Source: JAEUTH01 sp044230205
Lineage (GTDB): Bacteria; Bacteroidota; Bacteroidia; AKYH767-A; OLB10
Length of the DNA stretch: 64,000 nucleotides
Direction of reading: 5' to 3'
Assembly: GCA_044230205.1 (NCBI GenBank)
Contig: JBGARN010000004.1
Coordinates: 1 to 64,000, forward strand
Shown: positions 45,958-54,417 of the stretch, piece by piece
Layout of the letters: each line of letters starts with the position of its first letter
Numbering within the stretch: the first letter of the stretch is position 1
Made by a program: the position numbers and the translations under genes
The notes under the pieces: generated by a model
What the model saw: the letters and a program-made list of their open reading frames with translations, nothing else
The model's database searches: none
What the model was told of the DNA's origin: nothing

Positions 45958-45965
45958 TAACTTTG
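45958..45965 (+). promoter_or_regulatory. TAnnTTTG promoter box ahead of the Kazal-domain gene
   Basis: TAACTTTG at 45958-45965 fits TAnnTTTG exactly and lies 16 bp before the ATG at 45982, so a short leader is predicted. The usual upstream TTTG is not clear; CACTTTCAAA at about 45923-45932 is at the right distance. Confidence 0.45.
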
Positions 45966-45981
45966 TCAATTATAAACAGCA

Positions 45982-46506
45982 ATGAAACCTTTTAACCAGT
46001 GTTTTAATTTGATGAAGTTATATAAGACATTAATTATCTGTCTGTTTTTCTTTGCTTTTTCCAATACAGGCAAAGCGCAGTTTTTTTATGATTGTGTAGA
46101 TACTTCACGTGTCAATCCGTATTATATCTGTGGCGATCCTACTTACAGGCCGGTGTGCGGATGCAATGGAGTTACGTATCGCAATGAATGTTCAGCCTAT
46201 TTTGCCGGAGGAGTAAATTATCATAACAACGGCACATGCGAAAATTTTGGATTTGATATTCTTCAAAACCCTGTTCTGTACTACCTTACGCTTTCTGTGT
46301 ATACCTCTAAATCTGATCGAGTGCTGCTGCAGGTCTGGAACCTTTTCGGTAAGATTGAATACGAAGATTATTTTGTTGGTTATGAAGCATCAGTAACTGA
46401 AAAAATTATTGATACCTATAACTGGCCCCGGGGTATGTACATTGTGGTGGTAAATGTTAATGGCGAACAACAAACCAAAAAACTGGTTAAAGTTTCAGCT
46501 GAGTAA
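45982..46506 (+). CDS. Secreted Kazal-type inhibitor-like protein with C-terminal sorting-like domain
   Basis: 174 residues; an internal ATG at 46012 would put the signal peptide (MKLYKTLIICLFFFAFSNTGKAQ) first. One Kazal domain (about 45-85) with the Cys pattern of YICGDP, PVCGCNGVTYRNECSAYFAGG and NGTC. Kazal domains block serine proteases through the exposed loop before PVCG. The C-terminal ~80 residues (FDILQNPVLYYLTLSV ... TKKLVKVSAE) resemble a T9SS type A domain but with the PNP motif reduced to QNP. It may protect the cell surface from proteases (inference). The 3' end overlaps the convergent gene at 46495 by 12 bp. Confidence 0.8.
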   Translation: MKPFNQCFNLMKLYKTLIICLFFFAFSNTGKAQFFYDCVDTSRVNPYYICGDPTYRPVCGCNGVTYRNECSAYFAGGVNYHNNGTCENFGFDILQNPVLYYLTLSVYTSKSDRVLLQVWNLFGKIEYEDYFVGYEASVTEKIIDTYNWPRGMYIVVVNVNGEQQTKKLVKVSAE

Positions 46507-47088
46507 CAGTTGTTCCAGTTGCTTTTTAGACTCGATACGCAACTCTTCAAAAAACAGTTCAAATTCACTTTTAAACAATTGGTAGTGTTGTTTTAAAAAA
46601 ACAACTCCGTCCTGCATGTTGTTTTCAAATTTGGAGCGTTTGCTCATGTTATAAAAAATACGCTCAAGGTTTTCAAAATGTGCATAGCCTAACAGCCAGT
46701 TTTCTTTTTTCATGTAATGCAAAATAAGATTGGTTCGTTCAGGCAATTTTGAAGAGTTTTTCTCCAGCAACAAATAAACATCGTTTACAAAATCCGTTAA
46801 TTTATCGGGATGGTAATTTTCCCAGTTAGTAGCCAGAAAGTGATCGTAATAAACATCAACTATAACCGGGGTGTATTTGCGGAAGTGGTTTCTTAACCGC
46901 GCCTTGGTTTGTTCCACCACAGGATGTGAATCGGTAAATTGATCAATGGCATGATGCAGTTTAATTCCTTTCAGAAAATCTCCATCAAATGTGTTCCGCA
47001 AACCACCCTTCAAATGATCGGCAATAAAATTACCAATCATAATTTCATGATTATTGCCGCTTAAGTAAAGGTGAGCGAGATAGTTCAT
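46495..47088 (-). CDS. acpH: Acyl carrier protein phosphodiesterase-like protein
   Basis: 197 residues, DUF479/AcpH family. MNYLAHLYLSGNN, MIGNFIADHLKGG (Asp and His of an HD-like metal site), KLHHAIDQFTDSHP and YYDHFLATNW are the family blocks. The E. coli enzyme removes 4'-phosphopantetheine from holo-ACP; whether this homologue does is not proven. It converges on the Kazal-domain gene with a 12-bp overlap. Confidence 0.85.
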   Translation of the reverse strand: MNYLAHLYLSGNNHEIMIGNFIADHLKGGLRNTFDGDFLKGIKLHHAIDQFTDSHPVVEQTKARLRNHFRKYTPVIVDVYYDHFLATNWENYHPDKLTDFVNDVYLLLEKNSSKLPERTNLILHYMKKENWLLGYAHFENLERIFYNMSKRSKFENNMQDGVVFLKQHYQLFKSEFELFFEELRIESKKQLEQLLLS

Positions 47089-47182
47089 AATGGAGGTATT
47101 GTGAAAATCTTTTTAATGTTCAGCAAATCAAAGAGATTTTTCTAACACAATATTTATTATTTCTGCAATCAAATTTACTAAA

Positions 47183-47797
47183 TTGATCCCGGTACGCCCG
47201 CCTTATTTAATCCGTAAGTATTTTGATAACCTGGTTTGGAATATTCCAACAGAGGAAAAAATCATTTACCTCACTTTTGATGATGGGCCCATACCTGAAG
47301 TTACACCATGGGTAATTGATACACTTAATCAATATAATGCAAAGGCAACTTTTTTTTGCATTGGCGATAATGTTCAGAAGCATCCTGAAATTTATGACTT
47401 GCTCAGAAATAATAATCATACCATAGGCAATCATACTTTTAATCACTTAAGCGGCTGGGTTACCGATGATCATTTATACTGCAGAAATGTTATCAATGCT
47501 TCGCAACTAATTACATCGCGTTATTTCAGGCCACCTTATGGCCGAATTAAGCCATCGCAGCTGCGGATGCTTAAGAAGCGTTTTAAAATAATTCTTTGGG
47601 ATGTACTCAGTAAGGATTACGACACCAGGCTTACGGGTGAGCAGTGTTATCACAATGTGATTGATTATGCAAAGCCGGGCTCCATAGTTGTTTTTCATGA
47701 TAGTCTTAAAGCCTTCGACAGGCTAAAATATGCCTTGCCGCGGGTTTTGGAATATTTTACAAAACAAGGTTTTGTTTTTAAAGCTGTAGTAGTTTAA
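47183..47797 (+). CDS. Polysaccharide deacetylase family protein (NodB domain)
   Basis: 204 residues. NodB motif 1 is LTFDDGP (metal-binding Asp-Asp), motif 2 is HTIGNHTFNH (two His), motif 3 RPPYGR, and later ILWDVLSKDYD and VVFHDS. These enzymes remove N-acetyl or O-acetyl groups from sugars of peptidoglycan or other polymers. No signal peptide is seen, so localisation is unclear. The start is TTG at 47183: no ATG exists in frame upstream before a stop, and the family N-terminus (VRPPYLIRKYF-x-x-LVWNIP) begins here. Confidence 0.88.
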   Translation: MIPVRPPYLIRKYFDNLVWNIPTEEKIIYLTFDDGPIPEVTPWVIDTLNQYNAKATFFCIGDNVQKHPEIYDLLRNNNHTIGNHTFNHLSGWVTDDHLYCRNVINASQLITSRYFRPPYGRIKPSQLRMLKKRFKIILWDVLSKDYDTRLTGEQCYHNVIDYAKPGSIVVFHDSLKAFDRLKYALPRVLEYFTKQGFVFKAVVV

Positions 47798-47845
47798 AAA
47801 TAGTTATTTGCAAAAGTTAACCCGTAACTATAAACTATAAAACCA

Positions 47846-48619
47846 ATGAGCAAATTAAGAATAATGTGCTGGAATGTTAATGGCATTCGCGCCATCTGGA
47901 AAAAAGGATTCCCGGAGTGGTTTGCTGCTGAGATGCCTGATATACTGTGCCTGCAGGAAACCAAAGCACAACCCGATCAGTTAAACGATGAGATTAAAAA
48001 ATTCAATGGTTATAAAAGTTATTTTTTCTCAGCTGAAAAAAAAGGGTATTCAGGTGTAGCCATTTATTCAAAACTAAAACCATTGAATGTACGAGCAGGA
48101 TTTGAAATGCCACTGTATGATGAAGAAGGCAGGGTTATTGAAATTGAGTATGAAAAATTTGTGCTGTTCAATGTCTATTTTCCCAATGGCGGACGAGGCC
48201 CGGAAAGGGTAAAGTACAAGCTTGATTTTTATGGTGAGTTATTTAAGCGGGCTGAAGAAGTGAGGAAGAGTAAAAAAAATGTAATCGTATGTGGTGATTA
48301 TAACACAGCACATAAAGAAATAGATTTGGCAAGGCCTAAGGAAAATTCAAAAACAACTGGATTCTTACCCGAAGAGCGGGCCTGGATTGACAGGATTATC
48401 AGCATGAAGTATATTGATATTTTCAGGGAGTACAATAAGGAACCCGGTCAATATACTTATTGGGACCAGATTACAAGAGCCCGCGAACGCAACGTAGGCT
48501 GGCGCATCGATTATTTTTTAATTACTGAAGAAATGAGGTCGCTTGTAACCGATTCAAAAATTCACATGAACGTTATGGGTAGCGATCATTGTCCTATTGA
48601 ACTTGTATTAGAGGTTTGA
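47846..48619 (+). CDS. xth: Exodeoxyribonuclease III / AP endonuclease
   Basis: 257 residues. MSKLRIMCWNVNGIRA, LCLQETKAQ (catalytic Glu), SGVAIYSK, VCGDYNTAHKEIDLARP (Asp, Asn) and GSDHCPIEL (Asp-His) are the complete EEP active-site set. It cuts DNA at abasic sites and degrades 3' ends in base excision repair. Length and motif order match ExoA/Xth. It lies 49 bp after the deacetylase gene. Confidence 0.95.
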   Translation: MSKLRIMCWNVNGIRAIWKKGFPEWFAAEMPDILCLQETKAQPDQLNDEIKKFNGYKSYFFSAEKKGYSGVAIYSKLKPLNVRAGFEMPLYDEEGRVIEIEYEKFVLFNVYFPNGGRGPERVKYKLDFYGELFKRAEEVRKSKKNVIVCGDYNTAHKEIDLARPKENSKTTGFLPEERAWIDRIISMKYIDIFREYNKEPGQYTYWDQITRARERNVGWRIDYFLITEEMRSLVTDSKIHMNVMGSDHCPIELVLEV

Positions 48620-48626
48620 TAAAAAG

Positions 48627-49991
48627 TTAAAAACCCCTTGAATGTTCAATTGAAAATCCTTTTGAAGTAACACTGATATCGGCAACGTTATCATCAGCAT
48701 CGTAAGATGTTTCCATCTTTACCTTATTGCCTCCGATTTTATTCACAGCCCAGTTGAGTGCATTCAGCTTTTTATTTTTGCGCTCCTTTATTTGCTCATT
48801 GCCGGTTACCTTTGCCAGCTGCTCACCAGCCAGGTTCTCAACTGTTTGTTTCAGGTTTGCATTTTTTTCCTTTTCGAAATCCGGTTGTGTAATTATTATA
48901 GTTGTTTTCGGTTCTGGGTTTACCGGTGCATTATTTTGAGCCAAAGGCTGTTGCTCAACATTATTTGGAATTAAATTATTGGGTTGAGGCTGATTTTTAT
49001 TCTCTGCCATGTTTTGCTCAGGAACATTTTTTAATTCCTCTTTTGTTTCCTGTCCACTATTATTTTTATCATGTTGCTTAGGGTTATGAGCTACCTGTAT
49101 TTCATCCTTTTGCTTTTTGTTATTATTCTGTGCAGCGAGTGATTTTTCAGAAGGGCTGTTATTAGCGGTGTTAGGAATTACTGAATTAATTCCGGATGGA
49201 TTAGCCGAACTGTTTTGTTTAAGAGTATTGCTTCCTTTATTATTTTCAGATTGATTGATGATGCTGTTAGTAGCAACAACATTTTTTGGAGTTGGATTAA
49301 TATCCTGGGCAGAATAAAAATAAACACCTAAAAAGATCAGAATACTTGCTGCAATACTTATTGTATAAACCAAACTACGGCTGTTAAATAGTGCAACCGT
49401 TTTTTTCAACTCGCCTTTATTGGGATAGGTAATAGAAGTATCGGCTGTTAATTTTGTTTTTGCATAAAGCTTGCGATCGCGCTCCAGCTGAGGATTGTCT
49501 TTTAAAAGCTTATTCAATTCAACTTGTTCAGCAAGTGTAATATCACCTTCAGTTTCAGCAATTAATAGTTGCTGGGCTTTATGCTCATCACCAATAAGTT
49601 TCTTAAGTGCATCCTTTGCAGGAAATACTACTGTTTCAGCATCAACAATCCTGGTTTTTGAATATAACAGCCTGTCTTTTTCAAACTGCTTGTTAACGGC
49701 TAAAAAATCATTCAGTGCTTTTTGTTCATCGGCATTTAAATCGCCTTCGAGTTCAGCAATTAAATACTGCTGAATGTTGTCAGCATTAATTTCAGATTTT
49801 CTCAATAATTCTTTACCCGGAAATTCTTCGGTTAAATCATCAGTAAGTTTAATATTATCAAAAGCATCAAATTCTTCCTGGTACTCGGGATGCAACTCTA
49901 AAAATAAAAACAACTCCGCTACCTTTTCTGCAGGCAGCGTTCCCTCATGGTAATCGAGGAAATATATTTCGTAGTTGTTCTTGTTAATCAT
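48627..49991 (-). CDS. Single-pass membrane protein with triplicated anti-sigma-like N-terminal module
   Basis: 454 residues. Three related cytoplasmic modules precede one transmembrane helix (LVYTISIAASILIFLGVYFY, about 207-226): module 1 NKNNYEIYFLDYHEGTLPAEK, module 2 NIQQYLIAELEGDLNADEQK with FLAVNKQFEKDRLLYSKTRI, module 3 KAQQLLIAETEGDITLAEQV with LLKDNPQLERDRKLYAKTKL. After the helix comes an Asn/Gln/Lys-rich linker (about 235-375) and a small C-terminal domain. No zinc-finger Cys/His set is visible. It lies 113 bp after the ECF sigma gene in the same direction, so it is probably its anti-sigma factor (context inference). Confidence 0.75.
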   Translation of the reverse strand: MINKNNYEIYFLDYHEGTLPAEKVAELFLFLELHPEYQEEFDAFDNIKLTDDLTEEFPGKELLRKSEINADNIQQYLIAELEGDLNADEQKALNDFLAVNKQFEKDRLLYSKTRIVDAETVVFPAKDALKKLIGDEHKAQQLLIAETEGDITLAEQVELNKLLKDNPQLERDRKLYAKTKLTADTSITYPNKGELKKTVALFNSRSLVYTISIAASILIFLGVYFYSAQDINPTPKNVVATNSIINQSENNKGSNTLKQNSSANPSGINSVIPNTANNSPSEKSLAAQNNNKKQKDEIQVAHNPKQHDKNNSGQETKEELKNVPEQNMAENKNQPQPNNLIPNNVEQQPLAQNNAPVNPEPKTTIIITQPDFEKEKNANLKQTVENLAGEQLAKVTGNEQIKERKNKKLNALNWAVNKIGGNKVKMETSYDADDNVADISVTSKGFSIEHSRGF

Positions 49992-50104
49992 TGTTTACTT
50001 ATATAATAATGAAAAGGTCTTATTATTTAATTGGAGCACATACTAGCCACTGTCACTTATACTCCGAATATTGATTTGCAGTGCAAGCTTCAGGTTTCTC
50101 ATTT

Positions 50105-50590
50105 TTAAATCAAATTTTTCACACTACCCAGGTATTCTTTTAATGCCTGTCGTCCTCTATAAATATAAACTTTAACCTGCGATTCACTTAAATCTGTTAT
50201 TTCTCCTATTTCTTTATAATCATATCCTTCATAATCGCGAAGCAATATTACTGTTCGTTGTATTTCGGGCAGCTTGTTTATTGCTTCTCTTAAAATCACT
50301 TTAAGATCACTGTATTGGTCACTATGCGAATGATTGTTGAAATCCACTTCATCAAAATCAGCCTTCTTTTTATCCCTGCGGATTTTTGAAATCATCGTGT
50401 GATATGCAGTTGTAAATATGTACGACTTTACTTTTTCATAATTTACATTGTCTTTATTGATCCAAAGCTTTTCGAATGTATCCTGAACAATATCACGGGC
50501 ATCATCTTTATCCTTTATGTTGTGAAGAATAAAACGATATACACCGTCAGAATGCGCATCTACACTATTATTATACTCAGCAGTAGTCAA
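50105..50590 (-). CDS. ECF-family RNA polymerase sigma factor
   Basis: 161 residues. Region 2 (VYRFILHNIKDKDDARDIVQDTFEKLW, and SYIFTTAYHTMISKIRRDKK) and region 4 (LPEIQRTVILLRDYEGYDYK, then EIGEITDLSESQVKVYIYRG) are both clear. The start is TTG at 50590: no ATG or GTG lies between it and region 2. It is divergent from the 1184-residue T9SS gene across 226 bp and upstream of the presumed anti-sigma gene. The target regulon is unknown. Confidence 0.93.
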   Translation of the reverse strand: MTTAEYNNSVDAHSDGVYRFILHNIKDKDDARDIVQDTFEKLWINKDNVNYEKVKSYIFTTAYHTMISKIRRDKKKADFDEVDFNNHSHSDQYSDLKVILREAINKLPEIQRTVILLRDYEGYDYKEIGEITDLSESQVKVYIYRGRQALKEYLGSVKNLI

Positions 50591-50689
50591 TTTTTTCGAA
50601 GCTAAATGTGGATCAAATTTATTTAATAATTGCTTTGTTTGATAGTATGACGAACAGCTCTTTCTAAAAGTTACAGCATTAAATGAGGA

Positions 50690-50697
50690 TATCTTTG
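50690..50697 (+). promoter_or_regulatory. TAnnTTTG promoter box ahead of the 50.8 kb T9SS gene
   Basis: TATCTTTG is an exact match to TAnnTTTG, with TTTC at 50661-50664 as a weak -33 element. Transcription starting near 50704 would leave a leader of about 113 nt before the ATG at 50817, which contains the hairpin at 50742-50787. Confidence 0.5.
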
Positions 50698-50741
50698 AAA
50701 TATTTAGCCCGATTCAGGAAACGGTTAATTGCAACTTTTAT

Positions 50742-50791
50742 AAGCAGTGGTAACTCTTACAAATAACTTCTATTTTTCCCACTGCTTTTTT
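50742..50791 (+). terminator. Terminator-like hairpin in the 5' leader of the T9SS gene
   Basis: AAGCAGTGG (50742-50750) pairs perfectly with CCACTGCTT (50779-50787), with a 28-nt loop, and the stem runs into a T6 tract (50786-50791). This has the form of an intrinsic terminator but sits 26 bp before the start codon and downstream of a promoter box, so it is more likely an attenuator or mRNA-stability element. It could also end transcription from upstream. Confidence 0.55.
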
Positions 50792-50816
50792 CCGTCATTA
50801 CTCAAAATTATTTACC

Positions 50817-53800
50817 ATGTACAATCTGCTAAAGTGTTACATCAATAATACGCGTTATAGCCTGGTACTAAGCCTCATGCTTATTTACCCATGTTATATT
50901 CAAGCCCAGCAAAGCATACCTTATTGCGATAATTTTAATGGGGCAACCTTATGGACGGTAACTACTATTTCCGGTTCGGCATGGCAGCAAGGTTCTCCGG
51001 CATATGGTTTGACCAATTCAACCCATACTCCGCCTAATTGCTTTGACGTTGAACTATTTGCAGCTTATCAACCTTCCACAGAAACCTACCTGGTATCGCC
51101 ATCATTTAATTTTTCATCAGTTCCGAATGCAAAACTGAGTTTCTGGCAAAACCGCAATACAGAAGCTGGCTGGGATGGAACAAGGTTGGAATACAGTACT
51201 GATAATGGTATTTCATGGGCAATTTTAGGTACGGTTGCCGATCCTAATGCCTCAAACTGGTACTCTGCTGGTTTAATAAATTCTTCAGGTCTTCCGGCCT
51301 GGGATGGCATTTCGGGTGGTTGGATAAAATCAACCTATAATGTGAACTTTCTCAATGGTTTTGCATCAGTTACGTTCAGGTTTGTATTTACTTCCGATCC
51401 ATCGGTTCAGGCAGATGGTTTTAGTATTGATGATTTTTGCATTTCACTTCCTCCGAATACGGATTTAGGAGTCGACTCAATTTTATCGCCATTGGCAACG
51501 GTAACGGCAGGAACTCCTGTTCCTGTGCAGGTAAGGGTAAAAAATTATGGGTTACTGGCATCCAGTAATTTTAATGTTTATTATAAATTAGATAACGGTA
51601 CTGCAATAGGTCCGGCCAACTATCCGGGTACCATATTGCCGGGCGCTACTGCGAATGTTACCTGCAGCAATGTTACCATACCTGTTGGTTCCCATGTTTT
51701 ATCGGCTTATGCAGTTATTACAAACGATGGCGATCATTTTAATGATACACTTTCGAAAAATATCAGTGCATTCACATCGGCATCATTAACCTATTGCAAT
51801 AATTTTGATGTAGCTAACGATTGGGTGGCTGTTCCTGTTGCAGGCAGTACAAACAATTGGGAACTGGGTACGCCTAATTTTGGTACTACTTCTACTGCAC
51901 ATTCGCCACCTAACAGCTGGGACGTTAACCTTAATACAGCCTGTGGATTTGGAGCAGCCGAATTGTATTCGCCTGTTTTTGATTTTAGTGCCGCTACCAA
52001 CTGTAATCTTGAGTTTTGGCAAAACAATTCTACAAACTTTAATACCGATGGGGTAACATTGTTTGCTTCTGTTAATGGTGCGCCATTTACAGTTTTCGGC
52101 ACCTATCTTGATCCAAATGCCATTAACTGGTATAGTGCAAATGTTATTACCAGTTCAGGATACCCCGGATGGAGCGGATATTATGGAGGCTGGGCAAAGA
52201 GTTCTTATTATTTAAGTTCGCTGAACAGTGCCGGCTTGGTTCAATTTAAGTTTTATTATTCAGGAAACGCTAACAGTAATGGTTTTTCAATTGACGATTT
52301 TTGCATCATTCAGCCACAGCCTGTTGATGCAGGTGTTGAATTAATTATTGAGCCATCTTCAGTAGTGCCTGCAGCAACTTCCCAACAGGTAAAAGTGCGG
52401 GTAAGGAATTACGGCTCGCAAACCTTAACCTCATTTAATGTATTTTATAAACTTGATGCCGGAACGGTTAACGGCCCTGTTAATTTTATTCAAACCATTT
52501 TACCCAACAGCACATCTGATTTAGTAGCAGGAACAATAACAATTCCAACAGGCAGTCACTCACTTTGTGCCTATACTTCGGTTGCAGGTGATGGTAACAC
52601 CTATAATGATACTACATGTAAATCGATTTTCGGTGCAAGTGTGATAGCATTACCGTATTCCGATAATTTTGATGGTGTAAATTATGGATGGGATGCTACT
52701 TCAACAAACCCTTCAACAGTATGGGAGCTTGGTACACCATCTTTCGGGCTTACTTCTTCATCATTCAGTGCTCCAAATTGCTGGGATATTAACCTCTCTA
52801 CCGGCTATCAGTCATCGGCAAATGCTACACTTACATCACCTATTTTTGATTTTACTACAACAAATGACGCACGCCTCAAATTTTATATAAATTATAATAC
52901 TGAAGGATCGTGGGATGGTGTAAGGTGTGAGTATCGCTCTATTGATACCATATGGCATTTATTAGGAGCAGTTGGTTCACCCGGTTCCATTAACTGGTAT
53001 AATACACCCAACCTTATTTCAAGTAATTTACCGGGATGGGCTGGAAGTTCAGGTGGTTGGCAACCGTGTGAATATGACAGCCTGAATATGCTTAACGGAT
53101 CTAATGCCGTTCAGTTTCGTTTTATTTTCACTTCTGATGTTTCCATTAATGTTGATGGTTTTTCAATTGACAATTTTGAAATCACTATTCCATTGGCAAA
53201 TTCAGTAGGAACCCAGGCTATTAATGCCCCAGGTTTATTAATTACACCAACACCAAAATATTACCAGGCGCTGATTGTTAATCATGGATTATCAGTTCTT
53301 GCAACGGCCGATGTTTCTCTTATGGTTGACGGTTCAACGGTGTTAACAGAAACGGCAACCTTTAACCCTCCGTTAAATTACAATGAAACCCGGTGGTATA
53401 CTTTTACTAATCCCTGGAATGCACAACCCGGTGAGCATTTGGTTTGTGTTTACACTTCAAATCCCAACAGTGCTATTGACCTGAATCATATGGATGATAC
53501 AATATGCTATAATTATCATGTTCTTGATTCCGCATCAGTTTATCCCTATTGCAATGACTTTGAGGGCTCAGTGTTGTGGCCGGCATATAATGTATCTAAC
53601 TGGTGGCCTGATTTATTATGGAAATCAGGTGTGCCTTTTAAACCAAATATCAACAGCGCGCACTCAGGGACAAAATGTTGGGTAACCGATTTGTCAGGTC
53701 CTTATGGAAGTAACCGTAACAGTGCACTCATAGGTCCTGCATTTGCTGTTCAGCAAGGTCATTGCTACAGGCTGAGTTTCTGGCATGAGTTTTTTACAGA

Positions 53801-54371
53801 ATACTTAACGGACGGAGGAACAGTTGAATTTTCTCTGGATGAAGGATTCAGCTGGACTGTTTTGGGATGGGCAGGCGATCCACTGTGGTTTAATACCAAC
53901 TATATTTATGCATTTGGCAATCCGCCTGTAACCTCGGGCTGGAGCGGAACACAAACATGGACCCAGGCGCAGCATGACTTTTATGCTGACACCACAGGCA
54001 CATTAATTTTCCGTTTTCGTTTTGGATCAAATGCAGGCAATAATGGGTACGATGGCTGGGCTATTGATGATGTTTGCTTTGAAGAGATTGCTTCACCGTG
54101 TGTGGCAGGAATAAACGATTTTGCTGCCGGCAAATTGGAGTTGTTGCAAAACGAACCCAATCCCGCTGATAACATAACTATTATTCGTTTTAATGTCACG
54201 GGTGGTGCATTGTTGCGTATAACTGATATGTTAGGCAATGTTATTGTTTCAAAGACAGTTTCGGGTAATGCTGTACAAATTGAAACCAGTCAATTCATGC
54301 CCGGGATTTATACCTATGAATTAATAAGTGGCAATAAGGTTTTGCAAAAGAAAATGGCTGTAGTGCATTAA
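50817..54371 (+). CDS. Giant secreted jellyroll-repeat protein with T9SS sorting domain
   Basis: 1184 residues with a signal peptide (about 1-31, ending IQAQ). Four MAM/choice-of-anchor-J-like modules start near residues 36, 324, 611 and 907 (PYCDNFNG, TYCNNFDV, PYSDNFDG, PYCNDFEG), each with a W-x-x-GxP turn, S-FW-N and a GFSIDDF or GWAIDDV end strand. Between modules 1, 2 and 3 are CARDB-like domains with VKVRVRNYGSQTL. The sorting domain begins LELLQNEPNPADNITI. Such proteins bind glycans or mediate adhesion in gliding Bacteroidota (inference). Confidence 0.85.
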   Translation: MYNLLKCYINNTRYSLVLSLMLIYPCYIQAQQSIPYCDNFNGATLWTVTTISGSAWQQGSPAYGLTNSTHTPPNCFDVELFAAYQPSTETYLVSPSFNFSSVPNAKLSFWQNRNTEAGWDGTRLEYSTDNGISWAILGTVADPNASNWYSAGLINSSGLPAWDGISGGWIKSTYNVNFLNGFASVTFRFVFTSDPSVQADGFSIDDFCISLPPNTDLGVDSILSPLATVTAGTPVPVQVRVKNYGLLASSNFNVYYKLDNGTAIGPANYPGTILPGATANVTCSNVTIPVGSHVLSAYAVITNDGDHFNDTLSKNISAFTSASLTYCNNFDVANDWVAVPVAGSTNNWELGTPNFGTTSTAHSPPNSWDVNLNTACGFGAAELYSPVFDFSAATNCNLEFWQNNSTNFNTDGVTLFASVNGAPFTVFGTYLDPNAINWYSANVITSSGYPGWSGYYGGWAKSSYYLSSLNSAGLVQFKFYYSGNANSNGFSIDDFCIIQPQPVDAGVELIIEPSSVVPAATSQQVKVRVRNYGSQTLTSFNVFYKLDAGTVNGPVNFIQTILPNSTSDLVAGTITIPTGSHSLCAYTSVAGDGNTYNDTTCKSIFGASVIALPYSDNFDGVNYGWDATSTNPSTVWELGTPSFGLTSSSFSAPNCWDINLSTGYQSSANATLTSPIFDFTTTNDARLKFYINYNTEGSWDGVRCEYRSIDTIWHLLGAVGSPGSINWYNTPNLISSNLPGWAGSSGGWQPCEYDSLNMLNGSNAVQFRFIFTSDVSINVDGFSIDNFEITIPLANSVGTQAINAPGLLITPTPKYYQALIVNHGLSVLATADVSLMVDGSTVLTETATFNPPLNYNETRWYTFTNPWNAQPGEHLVCVYTSNPNSAIDLNHMDDTICYNYHVLDSASVYPYCNDFEGSVLWPAYNVSNWWPDLLWKSGVPFKPNINSAHSGTKCWVTDLSGPYGSNRNSALIGPAFAVQQGHCYRLSFWHEFFTEYLTDGGTVEFSLDEGFSWTVLGWAGDPLWFNTNYIYAFGNPPVTSGWSGTQTWTQAQHDFYADTTGTLIFRFRFGSNAGNNGYDGWAIDDVCFEEIASPCVAGINDFAAGKLELLQNEPNPADNITIIRFNVTGGALLRITDMLGNVIVSKTVSGNAVQIETSQFMPGIYTYELISGNKVLQKKMAVVH

Positions 54372-54401
54372 AAAAAAGGCCTGCGTCTGCAGGCCTTTTT
54401 T
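54371..54401. terminator. Bidirectional intrinsic terminator
   Basis: A-tract plus GGCCTGC (54372-54384) pairs with GCAGGCC plus T-tract (54389-54401) around a four-base loop. The stem is GC-rich and flanked by A6 and T6, so it should terminate the T9SS gene on the plus strand and the OmpA-family gene on the minus strand, whose ends face each other here. Confidence 0.9.
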
Positions 54402-54417
54402 GCGATTATAATATCGG

